From: UBA4465 sp002292365
Lineage (GTDB): Bacteria; Bacteroidota; Bacteroidia; Cytophagales; Cyclobacteriaceae
DNA: 64,000 bases
Assembly: GCA_943788615.1 (NCBI GenBank)
Contig: CALSQY010000001.1
Location: 496,001 to 560,000, forward strand
Reading direction: 5' to 3'
The stretch's first letter is position 1. The number at the start of each line of letters is the position of its first letter. Shown piece after piece: positions 47,371 through 54,916 of this stretch. The position numbers were made by a program, and so were the translations under genes. The notes under the pieces were generated by a model, which worked only from the letters and a program-made list of their open reading frames with translations, had not been told where the DNA came from and did no database searches.

Positions 47371-48645
47371 TCAATTAAAAACTTGCCCTAAAAGGATCAC
47401 AAACTTTTCAACTTCTTCAAAGGAGTTGTACAAAGGCACAGGAGCCACTCTAATTACATTGGGTTCACGCCAGTCCAGGACTACCCCATTTTTTGTAAGG
47501 TGGTCGAAGGCCAATCTTCCTTGATCGTAAAAATAGAGCGATAATTGGCAACCTCGTTCTGATTCGTTTTTTGGAGTCAAAATATTGATATGCGGCTTGA
47601 TCGCCTCATTACTTAATAGTAAATATTCCAAATATCCCGTTAACAAAATACTTTTTTTGCGAAGTTTGAGAATATTGGCTTTTTCAAAAATATCCAGAGA
47701 AGCCAAATGAGCTACAGAGGAAATAATATTGGCATTGCTGAGCATCCAGCCGTCGATCCCGGGAATAGGATCAAAATTATTTTCCATTTTGAAACGAATG
47801 GTTTCGTTTTGTCCCCACCAACCTGCTAATCTTGGGAAATCAGGATTATTCCCGTGTTTTTCATGTATGAATACTCCTGAAACATTTCCTGGTCCAGAGT
47901 TCAAATATTTGTAGCTGCACCAAGCCGCAAAATCAACTTGATCTTCATGGAGGCTCATGGGAATATTCCCCACGGCATGCGCAAGATCAAACCCGGCATA
48001 GGCACCGATTTTATGGGCCGCATGTGTAATAGATTTTAAGTCCAAAAATTGGCCACTATAATACTGAATACCGGGCAGCATCACTAACGCCAGCGCCTCT
48101 CCAGTAGTTAAAATGGAATGGCAAATTTTTTCAGTAGAGAAATAACCATTTTCATCAGGGCTAATTTCGATGAGATGGTCCTCTGGCGAGATACCTTTTT
48201 GCTTCATATGAGAGGTAACTGCGAAATAATCTGAAGGGAAGGCTCCTTTTTCGATGATCATCTTTTTCCTCGTCCCTTTGGGTTGATAAAAAGAAGCCAG
48301 CAGAAGATGCAAATTTGTGGTCAAGTTATTCATAGCCACCACTTCATGAGTTTTGGCTCCCACTAGATGGGCCATAGCTGTTTTACCCTTATGATGGTGT
48401 GAAACCCATGGATCTTCATTAAAATGTCCTTCGACCCCTTTTTGTGCCCATTTTTTTAGTTCATGGTCAATTTTGGAGGAAGTGATTTTAGGCTGTAATC
48501 CCAAAGAATTACCACAGAAATAAATGAGCTCTGTATTATTTCTTTTGGGGATGTAAAATTCCTTTCGAAATTCCTTTAAAGGGTCTTGTTGATCAAGAAT
48601 TATTGCGTTTACCGGGTTTTTTTCAAAATGCCTTATTGCGTTCAA
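47371..48645 (-). CDS. kynU: Kynureninase
   Basis: A 424-aa PLP enzyme that cleaves kynurenine or 3-hydroxykynurenine to (hydroxy)anthranilate and alanine in tryptophan breakdown or NAD synthesis. Seen: LIYFCGNSLGLQPK near residue 40, the PLP region with FDLAHAVGN near 218 and the Schiff-base Lys in WCSYKYLNSGPG near 240. The start is TTG at 48645; no in-frame ATG exists before the conserved N-terminal part, so the unusual start is forced. No other kynurenine-pathway gene is nearby. Confidence 0.95.
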   Translation of the reverse strand: MNAIRHFEKNPVNAIILDQQDPLKEFRKEFYIPKRNNTELIYFCGNSLGLQPKITSSKIDHELKKWAQKGVEGHFNEDPWVSHHHKGKTAMAHLVGAKTHEVVAMNNLTTNLHLLLASFYQPKGTRKKMIIEKGAFPSDYFAVTSHMKQKGISPEDHLIEISPDENGYFSTEKICHSILTTGEALALVMLPGIQYYSGQFLDLKSITHAAHKIGAYAGFDLAHAVGNIPMSLHEDQVDFAAWCSYKYLNSGPGNVSGVFIHEKHGNNPDFPRLAGWWGQNETIRFKMENNFDPIPGIDGWMLSNANIISSVAHLASLDIFEKANILKLRKKSILLTGYLEYLLLSNEAIKPHINILTPKNESERGCQLSLYFYDQGRLAFDHLTKNGVVLDWREPNVIRVAPVPLYNSFEEVEKFVILLGQVFN

Positions 48646-48658
48646 GTATTTACTTTAA

Positions 48659-49399
48659 TTAATCTGTGGTGGATGCTTTTGGGTTAAGCTTTGCGATTCT
48701 GTGAGATTTCCGTGATTTTTGACCGCAGTATCCACAACTTAGAAATTTGATCAATTCACCTTCTTCATTCAGGGTTGCGGGCTGTGTAATCTCTTCTTTT
48801 GAGACCTTCAACGTTTGATAATTACATTTATCACATTTTAACGCATGAAGCCTACCATTATATTTTTCAATTTTTGTAAATTTAGTTTTTTCATCAATCC
48901 AAACATCATAATCTACTGAATAGGCATTTTCTTCAGCCTGCATGCCCTCATCTAAATAGACATCTTCTTCTTCTTCACTTAATAACTTCATGACATTACC
49001 CTCAGGGGAAATTCTTGGCGAATATCTTAATTTTTTTAGTCTCTTTTCAATGTAGAAAGGGAAATAAAATTTAAGCATATTTTGAACGATTACTCCTATG
49101 ATGATGCTCATCATGGAGCTTAAGAAAAGTCTTACAAAAAACCAAAGCCACGTGGTAGAGTAGAATAAGGTATTTAGCAGGAGGGTTGCTCCGATGGCAA
49201 AAAGCAAAAAGGAAAACCACAAACGTTTGATTTCATTCTTGTTAATGTAATCATATCGAGATTTTTTATCACTCGTGAATAAAAGTTTTAAGTAGTGACT
49301 CAAAGCGAGTGAAAGTCCAGCTGCAATCAATAAGGTGGCGGTATAATTACCATAAATGTTCCAGACAGAGAGAATGTGGTCAGGCATTAAAGGCATCAT
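48659..49399 (-). CDS. Membrane protein with C-terminal zinc-ribbon-like domain
   Basis: A 246-aa protein with three or four hydrophobic segments in the first 130 residues, an acidic linker (LSEEEEDVYLDEG) and a C-terminal domain with two CxxC pairs (ALKCDKCNY near 188 and LSCGYCGQKS near 223) that could bind zinc. I do not recognise the family. It ends 14 bases upstream of the kynU start, so the two are probably co-transcribed. Several in-frame ATG codons exist at the 5' end; 49399 is the longest. Confidence 0.65.
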   Translation of the reverse strand: MMPLMPDHILSVWNIYGNYTATLLIAAGLSLALSHYLKLLFTSDKKSRYDYINKNEIKRLWFSFLLFAIGATLLLNTLFYSTTWLWFFVRLFLSSMMSIIIGVIVQNMLKFYFPFYIEKRLKKLRYSPRISPEGNVMKLLSEEEEDVYLDEGMQAEENAYSVDYDVWIDEKTKFTKIEKYNGRLHALKCDKCNYQTLKVSKEEITQPATLNEEGELIKFLSCGYCGQKSRKSHRIAKLNPKASTTD

Positions 49400-49608
49400 G
49401 ACAAATAATCAGTTAAAGGGCTTACAATCTTAACAAACCTAAATTTATCAACTTATTTCAAAGAAAACATTCTAGTATTCAAGAAATAGTTGCTTGGGTA
49501 GGTATTTTTAAATATAAAAATTTTATTAATTTTCAGAAAGATATGCTTAAAGCTATTTAGAAAGCTATTTTGGTTTGAATTACTTTAAAAAAAGATTAAC
49601 TTTTCCTA

Positions 49609-50862
49609 ATGAAATTATTTTTTAAAATTGGGGTCATTTTTATGGCCATTTCATTTGCTTGCTCTGGAGAGCAGTCAAAAAAAAGTCAAGATAATGAAGC
49701 GCTTGAACTCCGAGAGCGGGCACATCGATTAAGTAAAAAATTCATCATTACCGATGGACATATTGATTTACCCTATCGCATGGCTAATAAAGGATTCATG
49801 TCGCGTAATTCGGTTGAAGATGTATCTATTGAAACTATGGGAGATTTTGATTATCCCAAAGCCAAGATGGGAGGACTAGATGCTCCTTTTATGTCGATAT
49901 ACGTTCCGGCAGCACTTCAAAAATCAGGGGGGGCTAAAGTTTTTGCAGACTCTCTAATAGACATGGTAGGTAGATTATCGGAAGCCTTCCCAAATTTATT
50001 CGCCTCGGCTGGGACACCAAGTGAAGTAAAGGAAAATTTTGAAAAAGCACTTATTTCTCTCCCATTAGGTATGGAAAATGGTGCGCCTATTGAATCGGAT
50101 TTGGCCAATGTGAAATATTTTTTTGATCGAGGTATCAGGTATATTACTTTGACTCACTCTTTGGATAATGAAATTTGTGATTCTTCTTATGATACCAGCG
50201 AAGATACTTGGGATGGATTGAGTCCATTTGGGGAACAAGTGGTACAGGAAATGAATAAATGGGGTATCATGATTGATGTTTCTCATATTTCAGATAAGGC
50301 ATTTTATGATGTAATGAATTTGACTCAAGCCCCTGTCATTGCATCTCACAGTTCTTGTAGAAAGTTTACACCAGGCTTCATGCGCAATATGAATGATGAT
50401 ATGATTAAGCTTTTAGCAGAAAAAGAAGGTGTCATCCAAATCAATTTTGGTTCTTCATTTTTATCAAAAACCTCTCAGGATCAATTTTCCGAAATCAAGA
50501 CCTCTTTAGAGGAATACAGAGCGGCTGAAGGCTTGTCAGAAAATGATTCAACTTATGTCGCTTATGCGGCTCAATATTTAATCGATATGGACCCTTTTGA
50601 GGAAATCAAAACTGTTGCAGATCACATTGATCACGTGGTAGCCATTGCTGGAATTGATTATGTGGGATTGGGTTCAGATTTTGACGGTGTCGGAAACTCC
50701 TTGCCTAAAGGACTGAAAGATGTTTCGATGTATCCTAACTTAATTTATGAGTTATTAATGCGCGGGTATAGCGATGAAGACATCGAAAAAATTTGCTCCC
50801 ATAATGTATTTCGTGTTTGGGAAGAAACTTTGAGAGTTGCGTCAAAAATTCAAACTCTTTAG
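49609..50862 (+). CDS. Membrane dipeptidase, peptidase M19 family
   Basis: A 417-aa lipoprotein (signal ending FAC at residue 18) with the renal-dipeptidase TIM barrel, a dizinc enzyme that cuts dipeptides including D-amino-acid ones. Metal and active-site residues: TDGHIDLPYR near 47 (HxD), MENGAPIES near 153 (bridging Glu), DVSHISDKAFYDV near 224, VIASHSSCRKF near 242 and GIDYVGLGSDFDGVG near 347. It would recycle peptides at the envelope. Its 3' end overlaps the convergent gene by 4 bases. Confidence 0.92.
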   Translation: MKLFFKIGVIFMAISFACSGEQSKKSQDNEALELRERAHRLSKKFIITDGHIDLPYRMANKGFMSRNSVEDVSIETMGDFDYPKAKMGGLDAPFMSIYVPAALQKSGGAKVFADSLIDMVGRLSEAFPNLFASAGTPSEVKENFEKALISLPLGMENGAPIESDLANVKYFFDRGIRYITLTHSLDNEICDSSYDTSEDTWDGLSPFGEQVVQEMNKWGIMIDVSHISDKAFYDVMNLTQAPVIASHSSCRKFTPGFMRNMNDDMIKLLAEKEGVIQINFGSSFLSKTSQDQFSEIKTSLEEYRAAEGLSENDSTYVAYAAQYLIDMDPFEEIKTVADHIDHVVAIAGIDYVGLGSDFDGVGNSLPKGLKDVSMYPNLIYELLMRGYSDEDIEKICSHNVFRVWEETLRVASKIQTL

Positions 50863-51482
50863 TTTTTCTTCAGAGAACGAATAAAAGACGACCACGCAAA
50901 GGGGTTTAAATAATTATTGGCGGCAGGCTGGTATTGATACCGATTATAATTCATTTGTTCATTCATGGCATTGCGGAAATTGGCATTGCCACTGTTGACT
51001 TGATTGCGATACATTTCTCGCATAACTTCACTATTCATCCAGACATTGAGGTTACTTTGATCAAACTCATTAGGTAACCGTGTAGCCAAAATACCTGCCT
51101 TAAAAGTAGCTTCCGAGGGGTAGGGAAAGATGGCTACATCTTCCAAGTAAAAGATATCTTCAGTTAGATAGACAACCAACTTCAAACTATTGGGTTCCTT
51201 ATGAGAAGGGATAATGTAGTAGGTTTTATCAAAGCCTACTGCAGAGAATATAATGCTGTCCCCTTCCAAGACAGGCATTGAAAAAAAACCATATGGATTG
51301 GTCGTCGTTCCACGTCCTCCTTGAGGGACATACACGTGAACTCCCGGAACAATAGATGCACTATCATTCGCAAAGATGACTCCAGTAAATTGGATCACCT
51401 TTGGTGTAATTCCCCTAATTTGACCATAAGTCAAAGAATAAAGGGCAAGACAGAGAATAAGGAGGACGCTAATTTTTTTCAA
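50859..51482 (-). CDS. Secreted carboxypeptidase-regulatory-like domain protein
   Basis: A 207-aa protein with a signal peptide (MKKISVLLILCLALYSLTYG) and one CarboxypepD_reg-like beta-sandwich: FTGVIFANDSASIVPGVHVYVPQGGRGTTTNPYGFFSMPVLEGDSIIFSAVGF in two parts, the plug-preceding domain common in Bacteroidota surface proteins. The C-terminal third is rich in Asn and Tyr and looks unstructured. No receptor barrel follows. The function is unknown. Confidence 0.75.
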   Translation of the reverse strand: MKKISVLLILCLALYSLTYGQIRGITPKVIQFTGVIFANDSASIVPGVHVYVPQGGRGTTTNPYGFFSMPVLEGDSIIFSAVGFDKTYYIIPSHKEPNSLKLVVYLTEDIFYLEDVAIFPYPSEATFKAGILATRLPNEFDQSNLNVWMNSEVMREMYRNQVNSGNANFRNAMNEQMNYNRYQYQPAANNYLNPFAWSSFIRSLKKN

Positions 51483-51561
51483 GAATTAAAAAGTAATAAA
51501 TTCATACGAACTAAACGCAAAAAGTTGACTTTTGTGATAACTTAGTTAAAAAATATTAATT

Positions 51562-51945
51562 TTGAAGCTTAAAAAATTCAGTCTTTTAATAGGAACTCAG
51601 ATATTTAAATCCTTTTCAGAGGAGGCAAGGGTTCGGATCATTCAATTACTGCTCGAAGCAAAAAGCCTCACCATTTCGGATTTGGTCACTATTCTAGACT
51701 TTACTCAGACAAAGACCTCAAGGCATGTCGCTTATCTAAAAAATGCGGGTCTGGTTAAGTCGCACAAATTAGATCAAAGGGTGGTTTACAGTCTCAAAGA
51801 GGAAGTGACAGAAATCGTGAGTAAGATGATGGTCTTTCTTCAAAAAGACCCGAAATTATTAAGAGATCTTGATCTCTATTCTATTATGGATTCCAATAGA
51901 GAATTGGCCATGCATAAGGCCAAGGCGAAAGAATTGAGAGCGTGA
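51562..51945 (+). CDS. ArsR-family winged-helix regulator
   Basis: A 127-aa repressor-type protein with an ArsR winged helix: ALSEEARVRIIQLLLEAK-like segment at residues 14-33, recognition helix TISDLVTILDFTQTKTSRHVAYLKNAGLV near 36-64 and wing KLDQRVVYSLK near 69. It begins with TTG at 51562, the only start in frame. The expected metal-binding cysteines are absent, so the effector is not a soft metal. It is coupled to the downstream HAD gene (GTGA overlap), an arrangement that may be autoregulated. Confidence 0.85.
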   Translation: MKLKKFSLLIGTQIFKSFSEEARVRIIQLLLEAKSLTISDLVTILDFTQTKTSRHVAYLKNAGLVKSHKLDQRVVYSLKEEVTEIVSKMMVFLQKDPKLLRDLDLYSIMDSNRELAMHKAKAKELRA

Positions 51946-52625
51946 CGAAGTTATTTTTTGATTTAGATCATACTTTGTGGGATTATGAAACCAATGCGCG
52001 AGACACATTGCTTGATATGTATCGCGCTTTCGAACTTGACCGGTTTTTCAGTGATGAAGCCCATTTTACCCAAACATTTAAGCAACAGAATGAACATTTA
52101 TGGCATCGCTATAATGTGGGGGAAATAGATAAGTTTGAAATCCGAAATCATAGGTTTGGTTACATTATGAATGCCGTGAAAAACACAGATCTTATCTTAG
52201 CTCAAGAATTATCAAATCAATTCGTCATTGAATGTCCTCGAAAGAAGGCATTGATGCCCAATGTACATAAAGTACTTGATAGACTATCAAAAGATTTTGA
52301 ATTAGGGATTATTACCAACGGTTTTGATGATACTCAGAATATCAAATTGAAATACAGTGAGATTGATCATTACTTTAAGTGGGTGGTGACCTCTGAGACT
52401 TCAGGTTATCGAAAGCCAGCCAAGGAGATTTTTGATTTTACACTTGATTACTGTGGAGGAACCCTAGGGGATATGGTCATTATTGGGGATAATCTGCAAA
52501 CAGATATATTAGGAGCTGACCATGCAGGATGGAGGTCTGTTTGGTACAATCCCCAAAAAGAATCCAAAGTACCCTCCCAATTGCAAGTTCATGACTTGAT
52601 TGAACTCCCGGCACTCTTCCTGTAA
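51942..52625 (+). CDS. YjjG-like HAD nucleotidase
   Basis: A 227-aa HAD phosphatase of the YjjG type, which dephosphorylates non-canonical pyrimidine nucleoside monophosphates. HAD motifs: FFDLDHTLWDYETNAR near residue 5 (nucleophile Asp), IITNGFDDTQ near 122, KPAKEIF near 161 and IIGDNLQTDILGADHAGW near 182. It starts with GTG overlapping the arsR stop, so the two are translationally coupled. Confidence 0.88.
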   Translation: MTKLFFDLDHTLWDYETNARDTLLDMYRAFELDRFFSDEAHFTQTFKQQNEHLWHRYNVGEIDKFEIRNHRFGYIMNAVKNTDLILAQELSNQFVIECPRKKALMPNVHKVLDRLSKDFELGIITNGFDDTQNIKLKYSEIDHYFKWVVTSETSGYRKPAKEIFDFTLDYCGGTLGDMVIIGDNLQTDILGADHAGWRSVWYNPQKESKVPSQLQVHDLIELPALFL

Positions 52626-52641
52626 ATCGTTGGTGATTACT

Positions 52642-52649
52642 TATATTTG
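52642..52649 (+). promoter_or_regulatory. Bacteroidota -7 element upstream of pruA
   Basis: TATATTTG fits TAnnTTTG and lies 26 bases before the start codon at 52676. No TTTG at the -33 position is seen. It sits between the nucleotidase stop and pruA, so pruA is probably transcribed on its own. Confidence 0.55.
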
Positions 52650-52675
52650 ACCCATAGAAATTAACTAAATAAACA

Positions 52676-54307
52676 ATGTCGTACGGAAATTTTAAAATAC
52701 CCCAACCTATAAATGAACCTGTACTTAATTACACTGAGGGCTCCTCTGAAAAACAGGCAGTTAAGGAAGCTTTAAAACAAGCAAAATCTCAGGAAATAGA
52801 TGTGCCTATGTATATCGGATCTGAAGAAATCAGGACCGGAAAAAAAGTTAAAATGAGCCCTCCTCATGACCATCAATATGTCTTAGGGCATTTTCACGAG
52901 GGGGATGCCAGTCATGTTCATGACGCTATTGAAGCGGCATTGGAAGCTAAGGAATCTTGGGCGAAGTTGAGCTGGGAGCATCGAGCTGCCATATTTCTAA
53001 AGGCAGCGGATTTAATAGCAGGGCCTTACCGAGCTAAAATTAATGCAGCAACCATGCTCGGCCAATCCAAAAATATTTACCAAGCCGAAATAGATGCTGC
53101 TTGTGAATATATAGATTTCTTGAAGTTCAATGCGACTTATATGGAAGAAATTTATAGTCAGCAGCCCAAATCGTCAGCGGGTGTCTGGAACCGAATGGAG
53201 TATCGACCCCTTGAGGGATTTGTGTTTGCAGTAACACCATTCAACTTCACATCCATTGCTGGTAATTTATGTACTGCTCCAGCAATGATGGGAAATACCA
53301 TTGTATGGAAACCTGCTTATACACAGATTTATTCCGCTCAAGTCATCATGGAAGTCTTTCAAGTTGCAGGATTACCCGATGGAGTGATTAACATGATCTA
53401 TGTCGATGGTCCCGTTGCGGGAGAAGTAGTATTCAACCATCCAGAATTTGCAGGATTGCATTTTACAGGAAGCACACAAGTATTTAAAAACCTTTGGAAA
53501 ACCATTGGACAAAATATAGATATCTATAACAGTTATCCACGAATTGTCGGCGAGACAGGAGGTAAGGATTTTATTATGGTCCATGCTTCAGCTGATGTGC
53601 AAGAGGTTTCAACAGCTATCGTCAGAGGAGCCTTTGAATATCAAGGTCAAAAATGTAGTGCAGCTTCACGCGTATACATTCCAGATCATCTATGGGAGGA
53701 GGTTCAAGAGCATTTAATCAGTACTTTGAAGGGTATTAAAATGGGCTCTCCAGAAAACTTCAATCATTTTATCAATGCGGTGATTGATAAGAAATCCTTT
53801 AAAAAAATCACTCAATACATTGATCGTGTGAAAGCATCTAGTGATGCTGAAATCATAGCGGGAGGTAATTATGACGATGCTAAGGGTTATTTTATTGAGC
53901 CAACTGTGATCTTATCCAAGAATCCACGTTACGAGACGATGTGTGAAGAAATATTTGGACCTGTAGTTTCTGTCTATGTGTATCCTCAAGATGAATTTGA
54001 AGCTACTCTTACGCTCGTTGATCAAAGTTCAGCCTATGCTTTGACGGGAGCAATATTTAGTAAAGACAGATATGCTATTGAGCGGGCTTCAGATGTTTTA
54101 CAGTATGCGGCTGGTAATTTTTATATCAATGATAAGCCTACCGGAGCAGTAGTTGGGCAGCAGCCATTTGGGGGAGCGAGAGGCTCTGGAACCAATGACA
54201 AGGCGGGAGCCCAAATGAATTTATTGAGATGGGTAAGTGCGCGCACGATAAAAGAAACATTTATGGGAGCGACTGATTATAATTATCCTTTTTTAGATGC
54301 TGAATAG
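52676..54307 (+). CDS. pruA: L-glutamate gamma-semialdehyde (P5C) dehydrogenase
   Basis: A 543-aa NAD-dependent aldehyde dehydrogenase that oxidises glutamate semialdehyde to glutamate, the second step of proline breakdown. Catalytic Glu lies in VGETGGKDFI near residue 287 and the catalytic Cys in YQGQKCSAASRVYIP near 327. Further family features are TPFNFTSIAGNL near 182 and FTGSTQVFKNLW near 263. The length fits the stand-alone animal/Bacteroidota type rather than the proline dehydrogenase fusion. No proline dehydrogenase gene is adjacent. Confidence 0.95.
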   Translation: MSYGNFKIPQPINEPVLNYTEGSSEKQAVKEALKQAKSQEIDVPMYIGSEEIRTGKKVKMSPPHDHQYVLGHFHEGDASHVHDAIEAALEAKESWAKLSWEHRAAIFLKAADLIAGPYRAKINAATMLGQSKNIYQAEIDAACEYIDFLKFNATYMEEIYSQQPKSSAGVWNRMEYRPLEGFVFAVTPFNFTSIAGNLCTAPAMMGNTIVWKPAYTQIYSAQVIMEVFQVAGLPDGVINMIYVDGPVAGEVVFNHPEFAGLHFTGSTQVFKNLWKTIGQNIDIYNSYPRIVGETGGKDFIMVHASADVQEVSTAIVRGAFEYQGQKCSAASRVYIPDHLWEEVQEHLISTLKGIKMGSPENFNHFINAVIDKKSFKKITQYIDRVKASSDAEIIAGGNYDDAKGYFIEPTVILSKNPRYETMCEEIFGPVVSVYVYPQDEFEATLTLVDQSSAYALTGAIFSKDRYAIERASDVLQYAAGNFYINDKPTGAVVGQQPFGGARGSGTNDKAGAQMNLLRWVSARTIKETFMGATDYNYPFLDAE

Positions 54308-54465
54308 GTTAGTTCTGAATGAACTTAGAAGGGTTAGAGTTATAGCCTTATGAATATTTTGAGTTTTATTTTGTATTTAAATAGAGTAAAGGGGCTTATT
54401 TTTCTATATACAAACAATGTTGTTACAGAAGTATTTTTTGTAAATTGAACCTATAAACAGAGAAA

Positions 54466-54723
54466 ATGAAAAGAGTTGGGAGAAATGATGTTTGTCCTTG
54501 TGGAAGTGGCAAGAAGTATAAAAATTGCCACGGAATCAAGGCGACTGTCAGTACACAGCTAAATAAAACTTTTTGGATGATTGGAGTATTGATTGCCCTT
54601 TTTATTTCCGCAATCTACGGGTTGTTCAATAAAAGTGAAGAGAGTGGAAGTACACGACCCGAGGGACAGGCCCCCGCAGGTAAAGTATGGTCATCAGCAC
54701 ACGGTCATTGGCATGACTCCTAA
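54466..54723 (+). CDS. Small SEC-C motif protein with membrane helix
   Basis: An 85-aa protein. The first 25 residues, GRNDVCPCGSGKKYKNCHG, are a complete SEC-C zinc motif (CxCx8CH), like the SecA C-terminus that binds SecB. A membrane helix follows (about residues 33-52) and then a short tail ending SSAHGHWHDS. SEC-C plus a helix suggests a small membrane adaptor. Its partner is unknown. Confidence 0.85.
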   Translation: MKRVGRNDVCPCGSGKKYKNCHGIKATVSTQLNKTFWMIGVLIALFISAIYGLFNKSEESGSTRPEGQAPAGKVWSSAHGHWHDS

Positions 54724-54916
54724 TTACGCAAAGTTCATAGGAAAGTCGATACTGCAGAATTTTTTTGAAAAAGGAAGTATTTTTAAGATAAAATCTGTGA
54801 ATGTCAAGATTTTCCATTTAAGTATCCTTTTAAATTTTATAATTTCACCAAATCAGGAGGGACATTTTAGTGCTCTTTCTTTCCTGAGTGTCCCAATGAA
54901 TCAGTAAGAAAATAAT

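Noticed and set aside
54593..54907. 104-aa plus-strand frame overlapping the SEC-C gene
   Set aside because: Out of frame with the SEC-C motif and lacking any pattern; a chance frame in AT-rich DNA.
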